DNA from: Clostridia bacterium
Lineage (GTDB): Bacteria; Bacillota; Clostridia; Oscillospirales; Acutalibacteraceae
Reading direction: 5' to 3'
NCBI GenBank assembly: GCA_017474205.1
Contig: JAFVID010000006.1
Location: 1-33,556 of the forward strand
Length of the DNA: 33,556 bases
Shown here: positions 20,168 through 30,308 of the stretch, one piece after another
How the letters are laid out: the number at the start of each line of letters is the position of its first letter
Numbering within the stretch: position 1 is the first letter of the stretch
Made by a program: the position numbers and the translations under genes
Notes under the pieces: model-generated
Told to the model about the DNA's origin: nothing
The model's database searches: none
Seen by the model: only the letters and a program-made list of their open reading frames with translations

Positions 20168-23100
20168 TTAATTGTAATCAATACCATGTAGGTTATCGAA
20201 CAACATAAAGTTAGGAGTAGATTTAAGAGAGTTATTGAAATATGTGATTCGAACAGCGTTAATTTTTGTCCAATCAGCACCGTTTACTGTAACCGTCGGA
20301 CTATTCTTCTTCATAGTAACCGTATGCCATCCGGAGGGTACACCGTCTATGGGAATACTAAAGTTGAACCCGTCATCAACACCATTGGTAACAAAGTTCA
20401 CCTGAAGTGTAGCAGAACCGGTAACAGGTGCGTTAGTATAGTATTGCAAAGCAAATTCATCGTAGTGTGCAATATTTACGGCACCGGGGAATTGGAAGTG
20501 TACCATACCGCCAACATATGTATTGTTAACGTTGGCTGTTACCTGAGTGAATTGAGCATTAAGACAACCATATCCGTTCATCTTGTTTGATGTTTCAAGA
20601 TGTAACTGAGTACCATATGCTCCAGAGTATCCGTCAAGACTATCAAAGTTGATAATATTTCCTGTGGTAGCATTGAGATAGGTGGAAGTATTGGAATCAC
20701 GGAGAACATAATAGTAAGTAATAGGATCAAGATATCTTACGTTCATACCTTTTGATTCGGCATAGGAATTGAATCCAAGCACCAAATCGCTAATCTCGGT
20801 AGGTGTTAATCCAACGGTACGATATGCACTGAAATTAATACCTGAACCCATATATGATGATGCATGACTATACATTACATCATATTGACCGGGGAATACC
20901 TGGTTCTGACAATGTACGAAGTAGGTGTTGTTGTATCTTACATTGGGAGTATAGTGGCAGTTTGTAAAGTTAAGCAAGGGTGAATATGAACTGATACTTG
21001 ATGCTACGTTTTTAGTTATAGCATGTTGTGCACCATTGATAATAAATCCTGTCATATTCATACCATAACGATGGTAGAAGGGCTTACTGTAATTAGCAAA
21101 GATAGTACCTGCAGCAGCATTGCCGGAAGGTCTCTTTTCTCCCATATAAGCAAGGGCACTATCGTGGAACAATGCTTCGGGGATAATGTATCCTGCACCG
21201 CCGTCGCCACCTACAAAGTAGTCCTTAGCGGTCTTCTTTTCGTACATATAGTCAAATACCATAGGTACACGATAGGAAAGGTTGGGGTTTATACTCCACA
21301 TAAGTGCCAATGTTCCGCGTCTTGGATCACTGAAGAATGTGGGAACGTTGTATTTAAGCCAAGCAGAGGAGTCATAGTCACCAACATATATGGTATAGTA
21401 GAAGGTATTTTGGTCATAACCAAAGCTTTCCATAGGAGTGGTAGTGTTTGTGTATGTGGATTTCTTAGGAACACATTTATAGTAAACCGAACCGTTACTC
21501 ATTTCTGAAGGTTGAGCGGCGTCGGCCTCTTTTGCCACGTTGTAGCAGGTAATAAGTTCGGTAAATATCCATTCGAGATAGGTAGCGTGTTGATTACCAA
21601 GACTTATTTCCTTAGCATATTTACCCCACCATGGTGGGAACCCGATAAGCTGACCAAATGCACCGTTTGCACGTTCATAACGTCTTTGGAGTATGAATTT
21701 AAGGGTTGCTAAATCGGCACCAATTGATGCTTGCCCATTAACCTGTGCGGGGTCATCGGAAGCTGCCTCTCCGCCGTAAGGAAGAAGGTCAAAGAGGAAC
21801 ATACGACGGGCAATAAAATAGTCGTGGTTTGCAAGCTGTGCACCCTTTACTACACCGATAACACCGTTCCAACCGCATTGTTTTGCAGTTATATGGTCAG
21901 CATAGGCAGAATATCCTCTAAGGGTTGCTGCACCATCAAGAACATAGCCAAGATATTGGCTGGAACAACGATTAAAATATTTGTTTACAGCCCAAATATA
22001 TGCGTCATTCTTAGCACTACCGGTACTTGCAACAGAGGTTCCGGTAATATTGGTTCCCTGTTGACCGTTTTTGAACATTCCAACAAGATTGAGTTTTACG
22101 GGGACACCTGCATTGACAAGTTCGGTGTGCAAGGGACTGCTGGCAAGAACGGGAAGATATCCGTCAACACCGCAGATGGTAGTAGCAACATTGGCGGTAG
22201 CGGGAACGTTGCCATCCCAAAGAACTATACCGCAGGACTTAATAACATCCTTAAATGTGTTATAGAAGGTTGACCAAGAGGTGATGCTTACCTGAGTAAG
22301 ACCGTCACCAACCTCTGCCGCACTGGATTTACGAAGGATAGAGTCTGAATTATCGATATAATCCAGCCAAGTGGCATCAACATCTCCTCTGTCGGAGTTT
22401 GCATCGGTATAGTCGATGGTGTACATTACAGAGGTATGCTTAGAGTCCATACCAAAGTCACGGTTTACAAGACCTTGCAAGGTATGAATCAAACGATAAT
22501 AGTCATAATCAATTTTACCCGAGGAGTTATAGGCCGCATTCTCGGTTATTTTGTAAAGAGTATAGGGTTTAATACTATCTGTGTTTACAACATAACTTGT
22601 ATCGGCGGTGGTGTCTTTTGTATATGCACCGTTTACAACATTGGATTTGTTATAGTTTGTGATATAGTTACTGTTGCTTACACCGTAGTAAAACTTCAAG
22701 GCGTTTGTTCCCTCTTCAAGTTTCATGGAAGTAATAGACTTAGAAGAATCAAGCGAATAACCGGTATAGGTTTTCGCAGTGCCGCTTACGGTATCGCCAA
22801 CATATCCGGTTTTGGTTTCAGATGCAGTGGGAGATGAAGAATATCCTGCATTTGTAGCGGCTCTGAAGTGTTGAATGCTATAGTTTACCGACATTCTTGA
22901 GAAAGAATATGTGTAGGTAACTGCGGCATTACCCGTTACCGAGGTGGGTACGGTGGTATTCCACGCGCCACCGGTATAACCGTAGTTACGGGTCATTCCT
23001 GTAGGTGCGGAAAGGGATGCAGTGGCACTCAAACTATATCCAGCACTATTTTTAAGTGTTTTGTACTGAATAATATCGGCAGTTGCACCACCTGACCATT

Positions 23101-23518
23101 TACCGTTAGATACCTTAAAGGTTACCTTCTTTTGATATTTGTCGGGGATATTGTCGGCAGATGTACCGTTAGTGCCACCACCAACCTTATCAATATAATA
23201 TTGATCGGTAAATCCTGCAATTTTATCTACCGAATATTGAAGTACGGTCAATGCGTCGGATACTGTAACAGCGGTATCCAGACTAACGTCGGCAATATTG
23301 GATTTTTGTGTGTTGAGGGTAAGTTTGCCTACCGTGTGTTGTAATATAATAAGAGCATCAGATGAATCTACGGTTTTGTTTATATCAACGTCACCGTAGC
23401 TGAAATAATCGGTGCCATAGGTACCACTTGGGGTGGTATCCGCCTTTACAACAGAAGGGGTATACATCATTACTACCATCATAACAAGTGTTAATACGAT
23501 AGAAAGTGTCTTTTTCAT
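20168..23518 (-). CDS. Dockerin-GxGYxYP putative glycoside hydrolase, paralogue A
   Basis: 1116 residues, last gene of the array. Signal peptide 1-26. Dockerin ~40-103 (GDVDINKTVDSSDALIILQ; ADVSLDTAVTVSDALTVLQ). InlB/beta-grasp-like domain ~130-207 (VTFKVSNGKWSGGATAD to AVTYTYSF). MucBP-like domain ~211-279 (TKTGYVGDTVSGTAKTYTGY). GxGYxYP core ~317-940: LQGLVNRD (347-354), FGQLIGFPPWWGKY (621-634), YVGDYDSSAW (711-720), MWSINPNLSYRVPMVFDYMY (740-759) and the signature GAGYIIP (774-780). C-terminal beta-sandwich ~955-1116 (GWHTVTMK, FMLFDNLHG), probably carbohydrate binding. The family is proposed to be glycoside hydrolases; activity and catalytic residues are not established. It lies 26 bp behind paralogue B with AGGAGG, clearly the same operon. 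Confidence 0.9.
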   Translation of the reverse strand: MKKTLSIVLTLVMMVVMMYTPSVVKADTTPSGTYGTDYFSYGDVDINKTVDSSDALIILQHTVGKLTLNTQKSNIADVSLDTAVTVSDALTVLQYSVDKIAGFTDQYYIDKVGGGTNGTSADNIPDKYQKKVTFKVSNGKWSGGATADIIQYKTLKNSAGYSLSATASLSAPTGMTRNYGYTGGAWNTTVPTSVTGNAAVTYTYSFSRMSVNYSIQHFRAATNAGYSSSPTASETKTGYVGDTVSGTAKTYTGYSLDSSKSITSMKLEEGTNALKFYYGVSNSNYITNYNKSNVVNGAYTKDTTADTSYVVNTDSIKPYTLYKITENAAYNSSGKIDYDYYRLIHTLQGLVNRDFGMDSKHTSVMYTIDYTDANSDRGDVDATWLDYIDNSDSILRKSSAAEVGDGLTQVSITSWSTFYNTFKDVIKSCGIVLWDGNVPATANVATTICGVDGYLPVLASSPLHTELVNAGVPVKLNLVGMFKNGQQGTNITGTSVASTGSAKNDAYIWAVNKYFNRCSSQYLGYVLDGAATLRGYSAYADHITAKQCGWNGVIGVVKGAQLANHDYFIARRMFLFDLLPYGGEAASDDPAQVNGQASIGADLATLKFILQRRYERANGAFGQLIGFPPWWGKYAKEISLGNQHATYLEWIFTELITCYNVAKEADAAQPSEMSNGSVYYKCVPKKSTYTNTTTPMESFGYDQNTFYYTIYVGDYDSSAWLKYNVPTFFSDPRRGTLALMWSINPNLSYRVPMVFDYMYEKKTAKDYFVGGDGGAGYIIPEALFHDSALAYMGEKRPSGNAAAGTIFANYSKPFYHRYGMNMTGFIINGAQHAITKNVASSISSYSPLLNFTNCHYTPNVRYNNTYFVHCQNQVFPGQYDVMYSHASSYMGSGINFSAYRTVGLTPTEISDLVLGFNSYAESKGMNVRYLDPITYYYVLRDSNTSTYLNATTGNIINFDSLDGYSGAYGTQLHLETSNKMNGYGCLNAQFTQVTANVNNTYVGGMVHFQFPGAVNIAHYDEFALQYYTNAPVTGSATLQVNFVTNGVDDGFNFSIPIDGVPSGWHTVTMKKNSPTVTVNGADWTKINAVRITYFNNSLKSTPNFMLFDNLHGIDYN
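22869..23213 (-). repeat. Shared 345-bp DNA module, copy in paralogue A
   Basis: Encodes the dockerin-to-InlB-like junction through to the start of the MucBP-like domain. It is nearly identical at DNA level to 29594-29938 and 32971-33315, all of equal length; 22911-23023 matches 29636-29748 without a difference. The flanking sequence is much more diverged. Confidence 0.88.
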
Positions 23519-23544
23519 AATATCCTCCTATTAGTTGTATTCTG

Positions 23545-26500
23545 TTAATACTTCAAACCTTGTAAATTATCTAACAACATAAAGTTTGGTGTGGTTAGAT
23601 TTCCATAGTTGAAATAGGTGAAGCGGATAGCTTTAATGGATGCCCAATTGGGATTGTTTGCTGTAACACTTGGACTCAATTTACTTAAAGTAACTGTATG
23701 CCATCCTGGTTGTGCTCCGTCAAGGGGAACAAGGAAGTTGTATCCATCGTCTACACCGTTAGTAACGAAGTTAACCTGAAGTGCTGCCGACCCGTTAATA
23801 GGTGAGCTTATCCAATAATCGAAGGTTATATCGTTATAGGAAGAAAGGTCACGAGCAGATGAGAAGCTATATCTAACCATACCACCAACTTGGTTAGTGG
23901 TTGCATTAGCTGTAACCTTCTTGAAGTCGGCTCTTAATGAACCTGTACCTTGGGTTATATTTGATCCCTCGATTGCAATAGAGGTATTAAAGTCGGTGGA
24001 GAATCTACTTGTGCTATCGAAGTTAAGAATAACCTCCTTGGTTACGTTTACACTAACACCCTGATTTGATGCTTTAATCAAGTTGTAGTAGGTATAGGGG
24101 TCAATGTATTTTGCAATGAGGCCTTTACCCGATGCATAGGAATTAAAGTCGGTTACTATTTGATTAATCTTTGTGGGGCTTGTATCTATAGTACGATAAG
24201 CACTGAAGTTTAGACCCGATGCCATTACAGAGTTTGCGTGGTTATACATATCAGCCGATTGACCTGTGGTTACTCCGTTATGACAATGCACAAAGTAGGT
24301 GGAATTGTATTTAACAATAGGGGTAAAATGACAGTTGGTGAAGTTAAGTTTTGGTGAGTACATACTAATATGTTTAGCAATATTCTCGGTCATATAGTGT
24401 TGTGCACCATTGATAATAAATCCTGTCATTTCAAGACCAAAACGATCATAGAAGGGTTTACTGTAATTTGCAAAGGTTACACCTGCCGCAGCATTATTTG
24501 CGGGGCGTTTTTCTGCCATATAGGCAAGGGCTTTATCGTGGAACAATGCTTCGGGGATGATATATCCTGCGCCACCGTCACCGCCTGCAAAATAATCCTT
24601 AGCGGTCTTCTTTTCGTACATATAGTCAAAAACCATAGGCACACGATAAGAAAGGTTGGGGTTGATGCTCCACATAAGGGGAAGTGTTCCTCGTTTTGCA
24701 TCACCAAAATATCCGGGGATAAGCGTTTTAAGCCATGCAGAAGAATCGTAGTCACCTACATAAATAGTGTAGTAGAAGGTATTTTTATTGAAGGTTAGAT
24801 TCTCTAAGGGAGTAGTATTGTTGGTGTATTTTGCCTTTTTAGGAACGTATTTATAATATACCGAACCGTTGGTCATAGCGGTCATACCTGCGGCATCGGC
24901 CTCTTTTGCCATATTGTAGCAAGTAATTGTTTCGGTAAAGAGCCATTCAAGGTAGGTTGCGGGTTGTGAACCTAAATTAAAATCCTTGGAATATTTACCC
25001 CACCATGGCGGGAAACCGATAAGTTGACCGAAAGCACCGCCTGCACGGTCGTATCTTCTTTGAAGTATCTTTTTAAGGGTTGCAACGTCGGTGCCCATAG
25101 GTGCCTGACCATTTACCTGTGCGGGGTCATCGGTAGCCGCTTCTCCTGCAAAGGGAGAAAGATCGAAGAAGAAGGCACGACGAGCAATTAAATAGTCGTG
25201 GTTATATAATTGTTTCCATCTTTCCATGGACATAAGATTTGCACTGGTGTGATTGGGATATGCTGTATATCCCTTAAGGGTAGCCGCACCGTCAATCATA
25301 TATGCCACGTAGGTAGATGAACAACGGCTACCGTATTTTTCAAGCGCCCAGAGATATGCGTCGTTCTTGGCACTACCTGTACTTGCAACCGAGGTGCCTG
25401 TAATATTGGTGCCTCTTTTACCGTCTTTGAACATTCCTACAAGACTAAGTTTTACGGGAACGCCGTCATTCACAAGGGTTTGATGCAAAGGACTGTTTGC
25501 AAGAACGGGAAGATATCCGTCAACACCGCATATTGTTGCGGCTACGTTAGCGGTAGCGGGAACGTTACCGTCCCAAAGCACTATACCGCAGGATTTAATA
25601 ACCTCTTTAAAGGTTGAATACAAGGTTGTCCAGTTGGTAATCTCTACGTGGGTAAGACCATCTTGACCACCTGTGGTTGTTTGACGAAGAATAGAATCCG
25701 TGGTGCTAATGTAGTTAAGCCAGGTTCCATCTGCAGTACCTTGCAAATAGGTATAAATAACCGAGGTGTGTTTTGAATCCATACCATATTCGCGGTTTAT
25801 AAGTCCTTGCAAAGAATGGAAAAGACGTGCATAGTCATCATTACACATCGCATCGCTATAGCTCTTTTTAAGAGCACCGGAAGAAATACGATAAAGTGTA
25901 TAGGGTTTAATACTTTCGGTATTTACAACAAAACTTGTATCGGCGGTGGTATCTTTACTATATGCATTATTTACCACGTTGGTTTTGTTGTAATTGGAAA
26001 TGAAATCGGAAGCAGCTTTACAATAATAAATATTGAGAACGTTGTTTGAGGTTCCAAGCACCTTAGAAAGGGTTGAACGAGCCGAATCTACTGTATATCC
26101 CGAATAGTTTTTGGGAGTAGCAGTTACGGTCTCTCCTACCTTACCGCTTTTGGTTTCGGTTTCGGTGGGAGTAGAGGGATAGGTAGCATTACTATTTGCT
26201 TTGTAGTGATTGATCGTGTAATTAACCGCTGAAGATGTATAGGAATAAGAATAGGTATAGGTAACGGCGGTTGTTCCGCTGGTTGTTGAGGGAATGGTGG
26301 TATTCCACGAGCCACTACCATATCCTGAATTAGCGGTCATACCTGTAGGGGATGTAAGAGATACTGTACCGGTTAAATCATATTTGCCATTTTTAATGAG
26401 GGACTTATACTGAATAATATCGGCAGTAGTACCATTTGACCATTTGCCGTTTTGAATTTTGAAGGTTACCTTTTTTTGATATTTATCGGGAATATTATCG

Positions 26501-26862
26501 GCAGATGTTCCATTAGTGCCACCGCCAACCTTATCTATAAAATATTCGTCGGTAAATCCTGAAATTTTTTCTACAGAAAACTGCAGAATTTTCAAAGCAT
26601 CAGCCGCGGTAGCATCCATATTCAACTCTACGTCGGCAACACATTGTTCTTTTACAGTCAAAGTGATTTTATCAACCGAACTTTGCAATACAAGTAAAGC
26701 ATCGGTTACGTCAACGATACCGTTCATATCTACGTCGCCGTATTTTATGTAATCGGTTCCGTAAGTACCACTTGGAGTGGTACCTGCTTCAACAATAACG
26801 TGGGTAGATACTATCCCCAACATTATAGCAAGTGTTAGTATTAGTGAAATTATTTTTTTCAT
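23545..26862 (-). CDS. Dockerin-GxGYxYP putative glycoside hydrolase, paralogue B
   Basis: 1105 residues with the same architecture as A: signal peptide (ISLILTLAIMLGIVSTHVIVEA), dockerin (GDVDMNGIVDVTDALLVLQ; ADVELNMDATAADALKILQ), InlB-like, MucBP-like, GxGYxYP core with GAGYIIP, and a C-terminal sandwich ending MLLDNLQGLKY. It differs from A, C and D in the InlB-like segment (KIQNGKWSNGTTADIIQYKS, then SGSWNTTIPSTTSGTTAVTYTYSYSYTS written in two parts here: SGSWNTTIPSTTSG and TTAVTYTYSYSYTS), so it did not take part in the exchange that made the other three alike there. The second dockerin repeat has lost standard calcium ligands (ELNMDATAADAL). An intercistronic hairpin precedes it and 26 bp separate it from A. 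Confidence 0.9.
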   Translation of the reverse strand: MKKIISLILTLAIMLGIVSTHVIVEAGTTPSGTYGTDYIKYGDVDMNGIVDVTDALLVLQSSVDKITLTVKEQCVADVELNMDATAADALKILQFSVEKISGFTDEYFIDKVGGGTNGTSADNIPDKYQKKVTFKIQNGKWSNGTTADIIQYKSLIKNGKYDLTGTVSLTSPTGMTANSGYGSGSWNTTIPSTTSGTTAVTYTYSYSYTSSAVNYTINHYKANSNATYPSTPTETETKSGKVGETVTATPKNYSGYTVDSARSTLSKVLGTSNNVLNIYYCKAASDFISNYNKTNVVNNAYSKDTTADTSFVVNTESIKPYTLYRISSGALKKSYSDAMCNDDYARLFHSLQGLINREYGMDSKHTSVIYTYLQGTADGTWLNYISTTDSILRQTTTGGQDGLTHVEITNWTTLYSTFKEVIKSCGIVLWDGNVPATANVAATICGVDGYLPVLANSPLHQTLVNDGVPVKLSLVGMFKDGKRGTNITGTSVASTGSAKNDAYLWALEKYGSRCSSTYVAYMIDGAATLKGYTAYPNHTSANLMSMERWKQLYNHDYLIARRAFFFDLSPFAGEAATDDPAQVNGQAPMGTDVATLKKILQRRYDRAGGAFGQLIGFPPWWGKYSKDFNLGSQPATYLEWLFTETITCYNMAKEADAAGMTAMTNGSVYYKYVPKKAKYTNNTTPLENLTFNKNTFYYTIYVGDYDSSAWLKTLIPGYFGDAKRGTLPLMWSINPNLSYRVPMVFDYMYEKKTAKDYFAGGDGGAGYIIPEALFHDKALAYMAEKRPANNAAAGVTFANYSKPFYDRFGLEMTGFIINGAQHYMTENIAKHISMYSPKLNFTNCHFTPIVKYNSTYFVHCHNGVTTGQSADMYNHANSVMASGLNFSAYRTIDTSPTKINQIVTDFNSYASGKGLIAKYIDPYTYYNLIKASNQGVSVNVTKEVILNFDSTSRFSTDFNTSIAIEGSNITQGTGSLRADFKKVTANATTNQVGGMVRYSFSSARDLSSYNDITFDYWISSPINGSAALQVNFVTNGVDDGYNFLVPLDGAQPGWHTVTLSKLSPSVTANNPNWASIKAIRFTYFNYGNLTTPNFMLLDNLQGLKY

Positions 26863-26886
26863 GGTAACACCTCTATCACTCTTTTC

Positions 26887-26924
26887 TTAGCAGGGTAATA
26901 AAAAAATTTGTATTACCCTGCTAA
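26887..26924. repeat. Intercistronic hairpin between paralogues C and B
   Basis: A perfect 14-bp stem, TTAGCAGGGTAATA with its complement, around a 10-nt loop. It begins a few bases after the stop codon of C (read on the minus strand... i.e. just upstream of B's gene end order: it lies between the stop of C at 26932 and the start of B at 26862). It has no U-tract in the direction of transcription, so it looks like an mRNA stabilising or processing element rather than a terminator. Confidence 0.75.
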
Positions 26925-26931
26925 CTGTTTT

Positions 26932-29900
26932 TTAATATTTAATCGCTTGCATATTATCAAACATTATAAAATTGGGAGATGTAGCTCCGTCATAGTTAAA
27001 ATACGTAAATCGGATAGCATTGATATTTGACCAATCAGCACCATTTGTAGTAACAGAAGGACTGCTCATCTTCAAATTGAACGTATGCCATCCTGCCGTG
27101 GTTCCATCAAGAGGAATCAGGAAGTTGAAGCCATCATTTATTCCATTGGTAACAAAGTTCACCTGAAGTGCGGCTGATCCGGTAACAGGATCAGTAAACC
27201 AATAATCGAAGGATATCTCTTTGTAACCTGAAAGGTTTTGAGTAGATGGGAATTGATAGAATACCATACCACCAACCTTAGAGTCGGAATATCCGGCAAC
27301 ATTTGTAAAGTCGGCTCTGAGTGTTCCTATTCCCTGAGTCTTGTTGTTTGTCTCTATAGCGATATTAGTGGCATACTCGGTTGAGAAATTGTCAACTGTA
27401 TCGAAACTTACAAGAAGTTCTTTTACAGCATTGATATCTGTACCTTGGCCTGATGCCTTAATGACATTGTAATAGGTATAGGGGTCAACATATTTGACCG
27501 AAAGTCCCTTACTTGCTGCATAGTCATTAAACTGGGTTACTACCTTCTTTATATTAGTGGGTTCAAGAACAATGGTACGGTATGCACTGAAGTTGATACC
27601 CGATGCCATATAGGTAGCTGCATGGTTATACATTTGTTCCGACCAACCAACGTAGGTTTCGTTGCTACAATGGACAAAATATGTATTGTTATATTTTACG
27701 AGAGGAGTATTATGGCAGTTGGTAAAGTTAAGTTTAGGCGAATATGCACTGATGCTTTCGGCTATACTTTTGGTTATACTATGTTGTGCACCGTTAATAA
27801 TAAATCCGGTCATTTCATAACCAAAACGATCGTAGAAGGGTTTACTGTAATTTGACCAAAGTGTACCCGCCGCAGCATTTCCGCTGGGACGTTTTTCGCC
27901 CATATAGGCGAGGGGTTTCTCATGGAACAATGCTTCGGGGATAATGTATCCTGCACCGCCATCGCCACCTACAATGTAATCCTTGGCAGTCATCTTATCA
28001 AACATATAATCAAACGCCATAGGAACACGATAGGAAAGGTTGGGGTTAATACTCCACATAAGGGGAATTGTTCCTCGTGCCGTATCATCAAAATATCCGG
28101 GAATGAGGTTTTTAAGCCAAGCGGAGGAGTCGTAGTCACCAACATAGATAGTGTAATAGAAGGTATTCTTATCAAAAGTTAAGTTTTCTAATGCGGTATG
28201 ATTGTTGGTGTATTTTGCCTTCTTGGGAACATATTTATAGTAAGCCGAACCATTGGTCATAGCGGTCATACCTGCGGCGTCGGCCTCTTTTGCCAAATTA
28301 TAGCAGGTGATGGTTTCGGTGAAAAGCCATTCAAGATAGGTGGCCGGCTGTGAACCTACACCATAATCTTTTGAATACTTTGCCCACCATGGGGGGAATC
28401 CAATAACTTGACCAAAGGCACCGTTTGCACGGTCATAACGTCTTTGAAGAATAAATTTAAGGGTTGCAGCGTCGGCACCTATTGATGCTTTACCTGATAC
28501 CTGTGCAGGGTCATCGGTGGATGCCTCTCCTGCATAAGGATTAAGGTCAAATACAAATGCTCGACGAGCAATCAAATAATCGTGATTGTAAAGTTGTTTC
28601 CATCTTTCAAAGGACATAAAGCTCGCACTGATATGGTCGGGATATGCATCGTATCCTTGAAGACACGCTGCACCGTCAACCATATATCCCATATAGGTAG
28701 CAGAACAACGATTCATATATTTTTCTATTGCCCAAAGATAGGCATCGTTCTTAGCACTACCTGTACTTAAGGTTGAAGCACCTGTAATTTTAGTGCCCTG
28801 CTGGCCATCCTTAAACATTCCGACTAAGCTATATTTAACGGGAACACCATCGGCAACAAGTTTTTTATGTAACGGGCTTTCGGCAAGTACAGGGAGATAT
28901 CCGTCAACACCGCATATAGTTGCGGCTACGTTAGCAGTAGCAGGAACGTTACCATCCCACAAAACAATACCACAGGATTTGATAACATCCTTGAATGTTG
29001 AATACAAAGAATCCCAGGTGGTGATATTTACTTGAGTAAGACCATCACCAATTTCGGCGGCACTGGATTTGCGAAGAATAGAATCGGTAGTGTTAATATA
29101 GTTAAGCCATACGTTTTCGTAAGAACCTTGAACATGAGCATAAACCATTGTGGTGTGTTTTGAATCCATACCAAAGTCACGGTTTATAAGTCCTTGCAAG
29201 GAGTAGAACAAACGACTGTAATCATCGTCTCCCCACTCATGGGCACTTACGCTTTTTAGTGCGTTAATAGTAACACGATAAAGTGTATAAGGTTTAAGAC
29301 TGCTTATATTTGCAGAAAAACTATTATCAGAGGAAGTATCTTTGGTGTAGGCACCATTTGAAACATTTGTTTTACTGTAACTTGTAATGTAGTTGCTGCT
29401 GCTTACTCCATAATAAAGTTTGAGAACATTGGATGTTTCTTCAAGTTTTATAGATGTTGTGGATTTAGATGAAACCACAGAATAACCTGCATAACTTTTT
29501 GCAGTTGCAGTTACGGTATCACCAACATATCCTGTTTTTGTTTCGGTAGCGGTAGGAGAAGAGGGATATGTAGAATACGTCTTTGTACGATAGTGTTGAA
29601 TGGTATAGTTTACAGACATTCTTGAGAAAGAATAGGTGTAGGTAACTGCGGCATTACCCGTTACCGAGGTGGGTACGGTGGTATTCCACGCGCCACCGGT
29701 ATAACCGTAGTTACGGGTCATTCCTGTAGGTGCGGAAAGGGATGCAGTAGCACTCAAACTATATCCAGTACTGTTTTTAAGGGTTTTGTACTGAATAATA
29801 TCGGCAGTTGCACCACTTGACCACTTACCGTTAGATACCTTAAAGGTTACCTTCTTTTGGTATTTGTCGGGGATATTGTCGGCAGATGCACCGTTAGTGC

Positions 29901-30240
29901 CGCCACCAACCTTATCAATGTAATATTGATCGGTAAATCTTGTGATTTTATCTACCGAATATTGAAGTACAGTCAACGCGTCGGATACTGTAACAGCGGT
30001 ATCCAAGGTAACGTCTCCCACGTTTTTCTTTTTGGCATCGTAAGAAACCTTACCTACCGTGTTTTGAAGTATTGAAAGAGCGTCAGCAGAGTTCACCTTG
30101 TTATTAAGGTCAACGTCACCGTAACTGATATAATCAGTGCCGTAAGTACCACTTGGAGTGGTACCTGCTTTAACAACGTGGGTAGATACTATCCCCAACA
30201 TTATAGCAAGTGTTAATATTAGTGAGATCGTTTTTTTCAA
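26932..30240 (-). CDS. Dockerin-GxGYxYP putative glycoside hydrolase, paralogue C (TTG start)
   Basis: 1102 residues. Signal peptide almost identical to B; dockerin GDVDLNNKVNSADALSILQ and GDVTLDTAVTVSDALTVLQ, the second half matching A rather than B. InlB-like and MucBP-like modules as in A and D. GxGYxYP core with LQGLINRDFG, GFPPWWAKY, VGDYDSSAW, GAGYIIP; C-terminal sandwich ending MFDNMQAIKY, as in D. The start is TTG at 30240: the bases before it (AGGTGTTACC) match those before the ATG of B, and the two start codons differ by one base. It lies 68 bp behind D across a hairpin. The role is expected to be as for A. Confidence 0.9.
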   Translation of the reverse strand: MKKTISLILTLAIMLGIVSTHVVKAGTTPSGTYGTDYISYGDVDLNNKVNSADALSILQNTVGKVSYDAKKKNVGDVTLDTAVTVSDALTVLQYSVDKITRFTDQYYIDKVGGGTNGASADNIPDKYQKKVTFKVSNGKWSSGATADIIQYKTLKNSTGYSLSATASLSAPTGMTRNYGYTGGAWNTTVPTSVTGNAAVTYTYSFSRMSVNYTIQHYRTKTYSTYPSSPTATETKTGYVGDTVTATAKSYAGYSVVSSKSTTSIKLEETSNVLKLYYGVSSSNYITSYSKTNVSNGAYTKDTSSDNSFSANISSLKPYTLYRVTINALKSVSAHEWGDDDYSRLFYSLQGLINRDFGMDSKHTTMVYAHVQGSYENVWLNYINTTDSILRKSSAAEIGDGLTQVNITTWDSLYSTFKDVIKSCGIVLWDGNVPATANVAATICGVDGYLPVLAESPLHKKLVADGVPVKYSLVGMFKDGQQGTKITGASTLSTGSAKNDAYLWAIEKYMNRCSATYMGYMVDGAACLQGYDAYPDHISASFMSFERWKQLYNHDYLIARRAFVFDLNPYAGEASTDDPAQVSGKASIGADAATLKFILQRRYDRANGAFGQVIGFPPWWAKYSKDYGVGSQPATYLEWLFTETITCYNLAKEADAAGMTAMTNGSAYYKYVPKKAKYTNNHTALENLTFDKNTFYYTIYVGDYDSSAWLKNLIPGYFDDTARGTIPLMWSINPNLSYRVPMAFDYMFDKMTAKDYIVGGDGGAGYIIPEALFHEKPLAYMGEKRPSGNAAAGTLWSNYSKPFYDRFGYEMTGFIINGAQHSITKSIAESISAYSPKLNFTNCHNTPLVKYNNTYFVHCSNETYVGWSEQMYNHAATYMASGINFSAYRTIVLEPTNIKKVVTQFNDYAASKGLSVKYVDPYTYYNVIKASGQGTDINAVKELLVSFDTVDNFSTEYATNIAIETNNKTQGIGTLRADFTNVAGYSDSKVGGMVFYQFPSTQNLSGYKEISFDYWFTDPVTGSAALQVNFVTNGINDGFNFLIPLDGTTAGWHTFNLKMSSPSVTTNGADWSNINAIRFTYFNYDGATSPNFIMFDNMQAIKY
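29594..29938 (-). repeat. Shared 345-bp DNA module, copy in paralogue C
   Basis: See the copy at 22869-23213. Mostly single, largely silent differences separate the copies. Confidence 0.88.
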
Positions 30241-30263
30241 GGTAACACCTCTATTATTTTATC

Positions 30264-30301
30264 TTAGCAGGGTAATGCAAAATTTTGTATTACCCTGCTA
30301 A
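30264..30301. repeat. Intercistronic hairpin between paralogues D and C
   Basis: Nearly the full 38 bp is self-complementary (TTAGCAGGGTAAT...ATTACCCTGCTAA with an AAAATTTT centre). It starts 7 nt after the stop codon of D. Sequence and position match 26887-26924, and the similarity continues into the last codons of the upstream genes, so it was copied with the gene unit. Confidence 0.75.
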
Positions 30302-30308
30302 CTGTTTT

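Noticed and set aside
30264-30301. Hairpin as sense-strand intrinsic terminator
   Set aside because: No U-tract follows on the transcribed strand; paralogue C lies immediately downstream without a visible promoter.
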